This document shows positions 7,324 through 14,347 of a DNA stretch of 28,024 nucleotides, in pieces (positions within the stretch are counted from its first letter, which is position 1; every line of letters begins with the position of its first letter). A program made the position numbers and the translations under genes. The notes under the pieces are model-generated. The model was not told the DNA's origin. It was given only the letters and a program-made list of their open reading frames with translations, and ran no database searches. Source of the DNA: JBKECA01 sp047973435 (GTDB taxonomy: Bacteria > Planctomycetota > Planctomycetia > Planctomycetales > Planctomycetaceae); the NCBI GenBank assembly GCA_047973435.1, contig JBKECA010000193.1, positions 1 through 28,024 of the forward strand. Reading direction: 5' to 3'.

Positions 7324-8480
7324 CGGTACAACTCCTCCAGACTGCCGGCGTCGACCGGACGGGGATTGAAGTTTCCGGTCCACTGACCCGCAGCCTCCCT
7401 GGCCAGTTGGGGGACCAACTCTGCGCGGTTGACGATCGTTTCCAGCGATGTCGGCTGCCCGCTGCGATGCACCAGCCAGCGCAGGTGTGTTGCCAGTGCG
7501 GACGGGGCATCGGGATCACGCGCGTCGGCCAGTCCCGCGTCGGCCGCCAGATCACCGTAGAGCCGGCCGACTGTCTGTGCGTTGTACCTCACCACATGCG
7601 GCAACAGCACGCCGATCGCCACGCCGTGCACCGCGTCAAAATGGGCGGAAAGGGGATTGGCCAGCGCATGCGCTGCACCGAGCATCGAGTTCTCGATTGC
7701 GGTTCCCGCCAGATGAGCCCCCAGGAGCATTGCACCGCGGGCCTCCAGGTTCGTCGGCTCACTGACAACAACGGGAAACGCGCGCGACAGCAGCCCCCAG
7801 GCCTGTCGGCTGAAGAGTTGCGACACCGGATTGCGCTTGGTTGTCACATACGTTTCGACCGCGTGGCTGATCGCATCGATTCCGGTCGCGGCGGTGACGG
7901 CGGCCGGCATCGTGACGGTCAACTCTGGATCGAGCAAGGCGATGCGGGGGAGTGCTTTCTTGTCCCCGCAGGCCATCTTCATGTGCGATTCCGCATCGGC
8001 GATGACCGCGTAGGACTGTGCTTCGCTCCCCGTTCCGGCCGTGGTGGGGACGGCGATCATCGGGAGCATCGGCTGCGTCGCCTTGCCCGTGCCGCGATAA
8101 TCCTGAATTCGTCCGCCATTGGTCAACAGGAAATTGACCCCTTTGGCGCAGTCCATGCTGCTTCCACCCCCGAGGCCAATAAACAGATCGACGCCGACGT
8201 CACGCGCGAACTCCAGACCCCGCTCTACGTCGAGGTTCGTGGGGTTGGACGATACCTCGCCGAAGACTTGCGGCGTGAGACCGGCCTGACGCAGCAAATC
8301 GACGGCGCGATCCTCATGTCCCGCCGCTTTCAGACCACCATCGGTCACCAGCAGCACCCGTGGGCCGCCAATCTCTGCGGCCAATTGACCGAGTTGTTCA
8401 ATCGCACCGGCTCCGAACACCACCCGCGTCCGCGGATCGTAGTCAAAGCTCGACAACAGCGGTGTTGGCGCTGAGGGCAT
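7296..8480 (-). CDS. Iron-containing (type III) alcohol dehydrogenase
   Basis: The 394-residue product has the full length of the Fe-ADH family. NAD(P)-binding motifs GGGSSMD (104-110) and PTTAGTGSE (145-153) are present. The metal ligands Asp202, His206, His271 and His285 have the family spacing (GIDAISHAVE and AAHALANPLSAHFDAVHG). It should interconvert an alcohol or hydroxy acid and its carbonyl using NAD(P) in the cytoplasm; the substrate cannot be read from the sequence. The ATG at 8480 is about 10 residues ahead of the usual start region (FDYDPRTRVVFGAGA), which is normal. The downstream propeller gene starts inside its 3' end, so the two are likely co-transcribed. Confidence 0.93.
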   Translation of the reverse strand: MPSAPTPLLSSFDYDPRTRVVFGAGAIEQLGQLAAEIGGPRVLLVTDGGLKAAGHEDRAVDLLRQAGLTPQVFGEVSSNPTNLDVERGLEFARDVGVDLFIGLGGGSSMDCAKGVNFLLTNGGRIQDYRGTGKATQPMLPMIAVPTTAGTGSEAQSYAVIADAESHMKMACGDKKALPRIALLDPELTVTMPAAVTAATGIDAISHAVETYVTTKRNPVSQLFSRQAWGLLSRAFPVVVSEPTNLEARGAMLLGAHLAGTAIENSMLGAAHALANPLSAHFDAVHGVAIGVLLPHVVRYNAQTVGRLYGDLAADAGLADARDPDAPSALATHLRWLVHRSGQPTSLETIVNRAELVPQLAREAAGQWTGNFNPRPVDAGSLEELYRCALNGSSH

Positions 8481-8830
8481 GGAGAGTCGTTCACGAAGCC
8501 CTGAGGTGGGGCAAACATCCGGGCGGGAGACCTTGGCGGGACCAATCGCTGCCAGAGAATTCTAGGTTGGACTCACCCGGCCGGCAATTCGGACGACTGA
8601 CCGACCAGTCCGATTCCTCTCGCATGCCGTACTGATCCGTTGACGACGCGGAGATGAGGTTGCTGTCGCAGACGCGCCCGCTTCCCGGATTGCCAGTTCC
8701 CCTGGCCCGATCAGATGGACACAACTCTGGGTCAAGGTACGGCACTTGGTTAACACACCGCCGTTGGTTCGATTGTGCTCGGGCAGACGATCCTGTCCGG
8801 GGCGTCACTCAGTCTCGCCGGTCGTAACGG

Positions 8831-8862
8831 CGTCGGCAGGCCGCGTCGAGTAACTGCCGACG
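8831..8862. promoter_or_regulatory. 9-bp inverted repeat upstream of the trxA promoter
   Basis: CGTCGGCAG (8831-8839) and CTGCCGACG (8854-8862) are perfect inverted repeats with a 14-nt spacer, ending 67 bp before the -35 box. It could be a regulator site or the end of an unseen transcript; there is no T-tract. Confidence 0.4.
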
Positions 8863-8929
8863 TCAGGCGATGTGTCACAAGCATTTATCAGGAAGGATGT
8901 TACAACTGCTTCCCGATCGCAGACGGACA

Positions 8930-8958
8930 TTGACAGTTTTTCCAAGTTGACCAATAAT
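8930..8958 (+). promoter_or_regulatory. Near-consensus sigma-70 promoter for trxA
   Basis: TTGACA (8930-8935) is a perfect -35 box. It is followed after exactly 17 nt by AATAAT (8953-8958), which matches five of six -10 positions. Transcription would start near 8965, leaving a leader of about 120 nt before the trxA ATG at 9085. This is the clearest promoter in the window. Confidence 0.6.
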
Positions 8959-9084
8959 CCCCAACCTTTGGATTACGCAGCCCGGCGTTTGTCGCCCTGT
9001 CGCGTCGCAGCTGACCCGGAGGCGACTCGGCGGGGCGTTTCGCGAACCGACTGTTCGTCACGATCTAGCAGAATCGAGATTGAG

Positions 9085-9411
9085 ATGGCTGACAACGTCC
9101 ACGAGTTCAACGACCAGAACTTTCAAACCGAGGTAATCCAGTCGACCGAGCCGGTGCTCGTCGACTTCTGGGCACCGTGGTGCGGTCCCTGCAAAATGCT
9201 CGCGCCGACGATTGATGATCTGGCCAGCGAGTATCAGGGCAAGGTGAAGGTCGGCAAGGTGAACACCGACTCCGCCCGACAGGTCTCGATTAAGTATCAG
9301 ATTCAGTCCATCCCCACTCTGATGCTGTTCAAGGATGGCCAGGTGGTGGAGCGGACGATGGGCGCGCAGCCCAAGCAGATGATCGCCAACATGCTGAACA
9401 AGCACGTCTGA
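9085..9411 (+). CDS. trxA: Thioredoxin
   Basis: The 108-residue product is a canonical thioredoxin. The redox motif WAPWCGPCK has Cys33 and Cys36, cis-Pro77 lies in SIPT, and PVLVDFWA precedes the active site. It reduces protein disulfides in the cytoplasm and would be recycled by thioredoxin reductase, not seen in this window. The ATG at 9085 gives the normal family length. The frame is open for another 71 codons upstream, but that part reads as leader and contains the promoter. A strong hairpin lies just after the stop codon (9429-9469), before the coiled-coil gene on the same strand. Confidence 0.95.
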   Translation: MADNVHEFNDQNFQTEVIQSTEPVLVDFWAPWCGPCKMLAPTIDDLASEYQGKVKVGKVNTDSARQVSIKYQIQSIPTLMLFKDGQVVERTMGAQPKQMIANMLNKHV

Positions 9412-9428
9412 CGAATTGCGATTCCAAA

Positions 9429-9469
9429 GGACTGGTCCGCGGTACCCATCCCGTGCCACGGACCAGTCC
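9429..9469. terminator. Hairpin between trxA and the coiled-coil gene
   Basis: GGACTGGTCCG (9429-9439) pairs perfectly with CGGACCAGTCC (9459-9469). After one mismatch, a further 5 bp (9441-9445 with 9453-9457, one G-T) leaves a 7-nt loop. It starts 18 nt after the trxA stop. There is no T-run, so partial termination, RNA processing or 3'-end protection of trxA mRNA are all possible. Confidence 0.5.
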
Positions 9470-9532
9470 CGACTCGCCGACGAAGATGCGGCGAGAGCGG
9501 TGACGATCGGCTCCCGAAGGGAAAGGATTCCC

Positions 9533-11092
9533 ATGAGCGACGTGCAGACCACACCCCGCACCACGGCCTCCGCCCGTCTCCAGCCCGCTGCGCTGGATGC
9601 CGGCCTCTCTTTAGCCGATGCGGAACGCCTCCCCGGTCGCAACCGCAAATCGACCGGCGGCGAGGAGACTGCCGCCGCCCAGGCGACACGCATCTTCGAT
9701 CATCTTCGCGCGCAGCTGTCAGAGCTCGACCGCCGCGAGCAAAGTCTCAACGCCCAGCTGTCATCGCTCGACCAGGAACAGCGACTGCTGCGAATGCGAG
9801 TTCGCGAATTTGAAGAAGAGACACAGGATCGGGCACGCGTGCTGCGTGAAGGTGAGTCCCGCGTCGCGGAGCGCGAGAAACTGCTGGATGAACGCCTGGG
9901 GGTGCTCGACGAACAGGAGCAGGAGTTCGGCCGTCAGCGCGCGGAGCACGAGGCCGAGCGGGCCAACCTGAAGCAGAGTCTCGCTGCCGAGATCGCCGAG
10001 GACCGACGCCGCAGCGCAATTGAGCGCGAGCAACTGGCGGCCGCCCGTGTGGCCCATGAGGAAGCGGCTGACATCTGGAATCGCGAACGCGAGGAACAGG
10101 CCACTTCCCTCGAAACACGTCGACGAACCGTGCACGCGGAACTGAATGACCGCGAAGCCAAAATCAGCCGTGGTGAGATTGACCTCTCCAAGCGAACCCA
10201 GTTCCACGAAAACCATCTCCAGCGATTTCGACAAGACCTGGAAGAGCAGCGTGTCGAGCTGGAACGCGACCGTCAGAAGCTCCGCGTCTGGAAGGAGCAG
10301 CTCGAAGAAACCCTCCGCCTGCGCGTCGCTCATGTCCGTCGCTTCCGCGATCTGGTGGAAGCCCGCGAAGACTCACTGGCTCGCGGCGAACAGGAGTTGG
10401 AGTCCGCGCGACGACATGCGGATCAGGAACTTCTTACCCAGCAGCAACAGCTGGCCCGCGAAGTCGAGTCCTTCGAGCGGGAGCGGAACCGGGATCGAAA
10501 TGACGTTCGCCGTCAGCAGGACCTGCTGCAGGCGCATTCCCGCGCGCTGGACGACCGACGGCAAAAGCTCGATCTGCAGCGGGACGACCTGGAGCTGACG
10601 CAACGTGATGTCCTTCAGCAACAGATGGTGCTCGAACAGGCCCGCGCGGGATTCGCCGACGACGCGGGAGAAGAAGAGGCCGGCCTGAGACTCGAACAGT
10701 CCCGCAAGGCGTTGCTGGACTTTCATCGCCAGCTGGCCGCCTCGACCGAAGAGCGACGGCAGGAGCTGCTCAACACACAGCGCCAACTGCAGGAACGTCG
10801 ACAGGCCTTCCGCGATGAACGCGAAGCGATCGCCTTCCGGCTGACCGAACGCGAGAACGAAGTCGAACAGCGTGAGCTGCGCCTGCAGGTGCAAATTGTT
10901 GGCCTGCATGAACGCGAACACAAATGGCAGCAGCTGCGGGAACATTGGCGACAGGAAAAGCGAACCGCAGAAGATGTCATTCGTAATCTTGTGCTCCAGC
11001 TTGAATCCGCGCTGGAAGCCTGCGAACCTCCAGCCCCGACGAACGCCGGGCCGGAAGACGTCGAGTTCGACGACGAGGCTGCGGCCGCCTGA
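9533..11092 (+). CDS. Large coiled-coil protein, function unknown
   Basis: The 519-residue product is almost entirely charged helix. From about residue 50 to 490 it is rich in Glu, Arg, Gln and Leu in heptad-like order (e.g. LSELDRREQSLNAQLSSLDQ, LREREHKW-type segments), with no membrane segment or signal peptide. The first 45 residues and the last 25 (acidic, ending EFDDEAAAA) look disordered. Proteins of this shape often act as cytoplasmic scaffolds or filament-forming elements, but no specific family was recognised. The ATG at 9533 is chosen because AAGGA precedes it at good spacing; the frame is open to 9416 without other support. It lies 121 nt downstream of trxA on the same strand and may share its promoter. 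Confidence 0.8.
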   Translation: MSDVQTTPRTTASARLQPAALDAGLSLADAERLPGRNRKSTGGEETAAAQATRIFDHLRAQLSELDRREQSLNAQLSSLDQEQRLLRMRVREFEEETQDRARVLREGESRVAEREKLLDERLGVLDEQEQEFGRQRAEHEAERANLKQSLAAEIAEDRRRSAIEREQLAAARVAHEEAADIWNREREEQATSLETRRRTVHAELNDREAKISRGEIDLSKRTQFHENHLQRFRQDLEEQRVELERDRQKLRVWKEQLEETLRLRVAHVRRFRDLVEAREDSLARGEQELESARRHADQELLTQQQQLAREVESFERERNRDRNDVRRQQDLLQAHSRALDDRRQKLDLQRDDLELTQRDVLQQQMVLEQARAGFADDAGEEEAGLRLEQSRKALLDFHRQLAASTEERRQELLNTQRQLQERRQAFRDEREAIAFRLTERENEVEQRELRLQVQIVGLHEREHKWQQLREHWRQEKRTAEDVIRNLVLQLESALEACEPPAPTNAGPEDVEFDDEAAAA

Positions 11093-11120
11093 CCAGATTG
11101 GCCAGCGGGCGACCGTGCCT

Positions 11121-11206
11121 TAAACCGTACGCGGTCAATGTTGATACGTTCTGCCTCGCGAGGCATTAGCGTCCAAGTGATCTCACACGCTAACGCGGGC
11201 AGTCTA
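11121..11206 (-). repeat. 86-bp interspersed repeat, full copy 1
   Basis: This full-length copy lies in reverse orientation between the coiled-coil gene and mfnB, ending 18 nt before the mfnB ATG. In element orientation it starts TAGACTGCCCGCG and ends CGCGTACGGTTTA. The end pentamers still pair (TAGAC with GTTTA) if one G-T pair is allowed. The core GCCTCGCGAGGC is a perfect palindrome. It aligns without gaps to the copies at 13564, 19023 and 27746. Confidence 0.85.
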
Positions 11207-11224
11207 ATCCATTCGCAGCACAGC

Positions 11225-12076
11225 ATGTCACCCGTAGTCGATACGTCCGAGCCCCAGCAGCAGCGGGATCCGTTGGCGTTGTCTGTGCCGGACGGGGCTC
11301 CCCCGCGTTTGCTGGTGAGTGTTCGCAATGCCGATGAAGCGCGACTGGCGATCGCAGCGGGCGTCGATCTGCTCGACTGCAAGGAGCCACTCAACGGTCC
11401 ATTGGGGCGACCCGATGCGGCCACCATCCGCCAGATCATTGTCGCTCGGGACGAACTTGCGCCTTGGCTTGCCGTATCGGCGGCGTTGGGAGAACTGGCC
11501 GAGTGGCAGTCCGCGGCGACCGTTCCGACCGGCGATTTCCTCAATGATCCGGCGCCGAATCTGGTCAAAGTCGGACTTGCCGGGGTGGCCAGTCAGCCTC
11601 ATTGGATCGACCAGTGGCGTCGTGTTCGCGACAGGATCGATGTCGGCACGGCGCAGCCCGTGGTGCATGTGGCAGTCTGCTATGCCGACTGGCGCGCAGC
11701 GGGCGCTCCCAATCCGGACGCGGTGGTTGCAGCAGCCATTGCGACGGAGTGCAAGGGGGTCCTGTTCGACACCTGGAGTAAGACCGGCGGGAACCTGCTG
11801 TCGATCCTGTCGGTTCAATCGCTGGCCCCCGTGCTCCGAACGATTCGCTCTGCCGGCCTGTTCGCGGCACTGGCGGGGGGGCTGCGTTTGCAGGACTTAT
11901 CAGCATTGCGGCTGATGAACTTCGACATCCTCGCCGTACGTGGCGCCGCGTGTGTATCCGGCAACCGAATCGATCGCATTTCAGCCGGTCAGATTGTGGC
12001 CCTGCGTGAACAGCTTCAAAGGTACGGCACCGGTGCGGCCATTGGTCAACAGACCACGACCGTTGCTCCGCACTGA
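11225..12076 (+). CDS. mfnB: MfnB-like (5-formylfuran-3-yl)methyl phosphate synthase
   Basis: The 283-residue product has the TIM-barrel signature of MfnB (formerly DUF556). The conserved lysine is in LLDCKEPLNGPLG (Lys53), the second lysine in NLVKVGL (Lys115) and the conserved Asp in LFDTWSKTGGNLL (Asp182). AGGLRLQDL (217-225) is a probable phosphate-binding segment. MfnB condenses two glyceraldehyde 3-phosphate molecules into the furan precursor of methanofuran, and planctomycetes are known to carry tetrahydromethanopterin/methanofuran-type C1 genes. The ATG at 11225 is chosen because the upstream open frame runs through an 86-bp repeat. About 25 N-terminal residues precede the fold, and the protein is longer than archaeal forms (about 235). 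No other C1 genes are nearby. Confidence 0.85.
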   Translation: MSPVVDTSEPQQQRDPLALSVPDGAPPRLLVSVRNADEARLAIAAGVDLLDCKEPLNGPLGRPDAATIRQIIVARDELAPWLAVSAALGELAEWQSAATVPTGDFLNDPAPNLVKVGLAGVASQPHWIDQWRRVRDRIDVGTAQPVVHVAVCYADWRAAGAPNPDAVVAAAIATECKGVLFDTWSKTGGNLLSILSVQSLAPVLRTIRSAGLFAALAGGLRLQDLSALRLMNFDILAVRGAACVSGNRIDRISAGQIVALREQLQRYGTGAAIGQQTTTVAPH

Positions 12077-12436
12077 AGCCGAACCGGCGTTCCTGGTCAG
12101 CACAGGTCCGGTTGTGATGACGGCAGGAGTTGCATCGACGCGAGACTCACTCCATTTCGCCGGGCTTGCCAATTCTTCGCGAAGCCCTCAACCGGCAGGC
12201 TCACGCTGGTCGATTCCATGCTCTGAGTCGCTGGACTGAACTCGACGCGGTGCGTGAGTCAGTCCTTCCCGGAACACTGGCAGTTGTAAGCTAGTGTTGC
12301 GGCCCGGTTCGTGACGGGCGATTGTCCACCCGTTTGTCGCCGACCGAGCCATCGCGGAGTATCCGCGGCTCGCCCAATATCCACAGCGCCGATTCACCTG
12401 AGTCGGCCCTATCCTTTTGCCTCATCGGGACCAGCG
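12077..12436. other. Gap downstream of mfnB
   Basis: No convincing gene was seen in these 360 bp. A hairpin with arms GGACTGA-A-CTC (12233-12243) and GAGTCAGTCC (12256-12265) has a one-base bulge and could end the mfnB transcript, although no T-run follows. Confidence 0.5.
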
Positions 12437-12682
12437 ATGATCCACGCCGATTGTCAACCCGGTGTCGCAGCACGGACGCTCGACTCCACGATCCAGAACT
12501 TGCGCCAGCTCCTCACGGAGTACCGCTCCGAGCTATCACGCTCGGAGACCGCCTTCGATGAATGGGAACTTCGCTGGAACGAGCGAGAACGGGAAATTGA
12601 CACCCATCTCAGCCGCATCCAGTCGCGACTGGAGCCGCAGGCCGAGCGCCCGGCGCTGTCGATCGTCACGGTTGACGAATAA
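12437..12682 (+). CDS. Small coiled-coil protein, function unknown
   Basis: This encodes 81 residues, mostly charged helix (TIQNLRQLLTEYRSELSRSE, then NEREREIDTHLSRIQSRL) with a short tail. Composition and heptad-like spacing resemble a real coiled-coil protein rather than out-of-frame DNA. No signal peptide or membrane segment is visible, and no family was recognised. The frame is open upstream to 12311, but the ATG at 12437 starts the region with coding-like composition. Its end overlaps the purine nucleoside phosphorylase gene tail-to-tail by 17 bp. It could be a partner of the larger coiled-coil protein at 9533-11092, which is a guess from similar composition only. Confidence 0.6.
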   Translation: MIHADCQPGVAARTLDSTIQNLRQLLTEYRSELSRSETAFDEWELRWNEREREIDTHLSRIQSRLEPQAERPALSIVTVDE

Positions 12683-13520
12683 CGTTGCGTACGATTGCCA
12701 GCACGCGCTCGGCGGCTGCCGTCGCCGCGTGCACCACCGAGCCGCCATCGGTTGGCTCGGGAGCGTCCGGACGACAGCAGTTCGTCACCGTGCTGAGACC
12801 GAGTACGCGCATTCCCAGTTGTGCCGCGACGATCGCCTCTGGTACGGTCGACATGCCAATCACGTCGGCCCCCAGCGCCCGATACATCCGTTGCTCTGCC
12901 CGGGTCTCATAGTTCGGGCCGGAAACCGCCGCATAGACTCCGCGCCGCGCTGACACGCCGGCTTGCCGAGCGGCTTGCAAGGCCAGCTCAATCAAGTCCG
13001 GATCGAACGGTCGGCTCATGTCCGGGAACCGTGGTCCCCATTGCTTATCATGCGGCCCAATCAGCGGATTGGCGAACATCAGGTTCTGACAATCCTCGAG
13101 TACCACGAGATCCCCGACGCGTAAGTCCGGATGTAGCCCTCCGGCGGCATTGGTGACAATGAGCTGGCTCACTCCCAGTCGGCTCAAGACGCGAATCGGC
13201 AGCGTTGCATCCGCAACATGGCCGGCTTCATACAAGTGCTTTCGACCCTGCATCAGGAGGATGTTCGCCCCGTCGAGCTTCCCGAAGCTCAGTTGGCCCG
13301 CGTGACCAGTGGCGGTCGCGAGCGGGAAGCTGGGGATGTCCGCGTACGGCAACGAACGGACGATGTCGACACAGTCGACGACGCGACCCAATCCGGAACC
13401 GAGGACCACCGCGACCTTGGCTCCGCCGAACTGGCCATTGCATAAACAGGCCGTCGCCGCTGACACGCGGTGCTCGAATTCACAGGCAGCCGAGTTCGAG
13501 TTCGGCACGAGGAAGTCCAC
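12666..13520 (-). CDS. Purine nucleoside phosphorylase (inosine/guanosine type)
   Basis: The 284-residue product matches the trimeric PNP family. VAVVLGSGLG (36-45) and QGRKHLYEAG (91-100) bind phosphate and ribose, VTNAAGG (122-128) lines the site, GPNYETRAE carries the purine-site Glu205, and GMSTVPE (222-228) is intact. Asn247 in TVTN corresponds to the Asn that gives mammalian PNP its 6-oxopurine preference, so inosine and guanosine are the likely substrates. It splits them with phosphate to base and ribose 1-phosphate in purine salvage. The start is uncertain: a GTG at 13520 gives a 35-residue lead before the first strand and no clear ribosome site. A full 86-bp repeat begins 43 nt upstream. 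Confidence 0.9.
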   Translation of the reverse strand: MDFLVPNSNSAACEFEHRVSAATACLCNGQFGGAKVAVVLGSGLGRVVDCVDIVRSLPYADIPSFPLATATGHAGQLSFGKLDGANILLMQGRKHLYEAGHVADATLPIRVLSRLGVSQLIVTNAAGGLHPDLRVGDLVVLEDCQNLMFANPLIGPHDKQWGPRFPDMSRPFDPDLIELALQAARQAGVSARRGVYAAVSGPNYETRAEQRMYRALGADVIGMSTVPEAIVAAQLGMRVLGLSTVTNCCRPDAPEPTDGGSVVHAATAAAERVLAIVRNVIRQP

Positions 13521-13563
13521 TGCACTCAGGAGGGGAAGATCAGGATAAACTCGGTTTGGCTGC

Positions 13564-13649
13564 GATACAGCCCGCGGCAGCGTGTGAGAGGATTCGGACG
13601 TTACAGTCCCGCGAGGCCAAACGTATCAGCATTGACCGCGTGCGGTATC
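13564..13649 (+). repeat. 86-bp interspersed repeat, full copy 2
   Basis: The copy starts GATACAGCCCGCGGCAGCG and ends CCGCGTGCGGTATC. The first base is G and the last is C, where the 19023 and 27746 copies have T and A, a compensatory change that keeps the terminal stem. It shares about 76 of 86 positions with the 19023 copy and has no gaps. It lies upstream of the PNP gene and downstream of the DoxX-like gene. Confidence 0.88.
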
Positions 13650-13675
13650 TCTGGGGACTTGGCCGTTGTCCCAAC

Positions 13676-14113
13676 TTACGATGGCTCGTTTCCCTCACGT
13701 CGTCGTTCCACGGTCATCGCCAGATAAAACGAGGCCGCTGCCGCGGTCCAGACGGAATAGTCCAACGGCGGCTTCACTCCCAGTGATGCGGTCATCACGA
13801 GGCCGAACAGAGTTAGCAGCCCCCCCGAGGCCCAGGCAAACGTACGCAGTCGCCAACCAATCAGCAGACCGAGCGCGATGACCACCTCCAGAATCGTCGC
13901 GGACCATCCCAGCCACGGATAGACCGTCGCCGACGCAAACGGATGCAGCATCCCGACGTATTCCACAAATGGTCCCCACGCTCCCCAAACGACATTGGGC
14001 GTCCCCGGGGGGCCCCACAGCCCCAATCGATCCGCCACTGCCGAAAGGAAACTCGCAGCCAGGGCGATACGCAGCAACCACGTTACAACGACGGGTCGAC
14101 TCGGTTGGTTCAT
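13676..14113 (-). CDS. DoxX-like membrane protein
   Basis: The 145-residue product has four predicted membrane segments: about 8-28 (VVTWLLRIALAASFLSAVAD), 64-85 (YPWLGWSATILEVVIALGLL), 90-108 (TFAWASGGLLTLFGLVMTAS) and 116-132 (YSVWTAAAASFYLAMTV). The layout and the WG-P-WSA-ILEVVIALGLLIGW style resemble the DoxX/DUF-DoxX-like family of inner-membrane proteins, whose functions vary (quinone or redox partners in some). The ATG at 14113 has AGGA 8 nt upstream. It is not clearly in an operon. The call rests on topology and general pattern rather than a catalytic motif. Confidence 0.7.
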   Translation of the reverse strand: MNQPSRPVVVTWLLRIALAASFLSAVADRLGLWGPPGTPNVVWGAWGPFVEYVGMLHPFASATVYPWLGWSATILEVVIALGLLIGWRLRTFAWASGGLLTLFGLVMTASLGVKPPLDYSVWTAAAASFYLAMTVERRREGNEPS

Positions 14114-14310
14114 AAAGGAATCCTGATCGCTGCAGCGGTGCCATCGTCCAGACTGTTACGGATGGTCTTTCACTGCGAACCTCGTCGAGTGACACACATC
14201 GTCGACAGTCCGTCGCAGCCACACCAGCTTCGCGGATCGCTGTTGAGGATCGATCGAACAAAATCGCGCCGGCGGCTGCGACCGAGATGACTCAGACGCT
14301 ATAACGACCG

Positions 14311-14347
14311 CGAGGCAGAACATCTCATCTCACTCGCTGCCGCGGGC
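14311..14347. repeat. Rearranged fragment of the 86-bp repeat
   Basis: Read on the plus strand, GCGAGGCAGAAC (core part) is joined to TCATCTCACTCGCTGCCGCG, the inverse of the repeat's left end. Core and end are thus in an order not found in full copies. The fragment contains the stop codon and last codons of the PD40 propeller gene (stop at 14330-14332). Confidence 0.65.

Larger units (their letters stand above)
8481..9084. other. Divergent promoter region, adh / trxA
   Basis: About 600 bp separates the two divergent genes. No protein-coding frame here has recognisable content. The frame of thioredoxin is open upstream to 8872, but homology begins only at 9085. The right part contains a 9-bp hairpin (8831-8862) and the trxA promoter (8930-8958). 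Nothing specific was seen at 8481-8820 apart from short imperfect inverted repeats. Confidence 0.55.

Noticed and set aside
7407..8474. 355-codon plus-strand frame opposite the alcohol dehydrogenase gene
   Set aside because: It is a long antisense shadow of a strongly supported gene, with Arg/His/Gln-rich composition and no fold.
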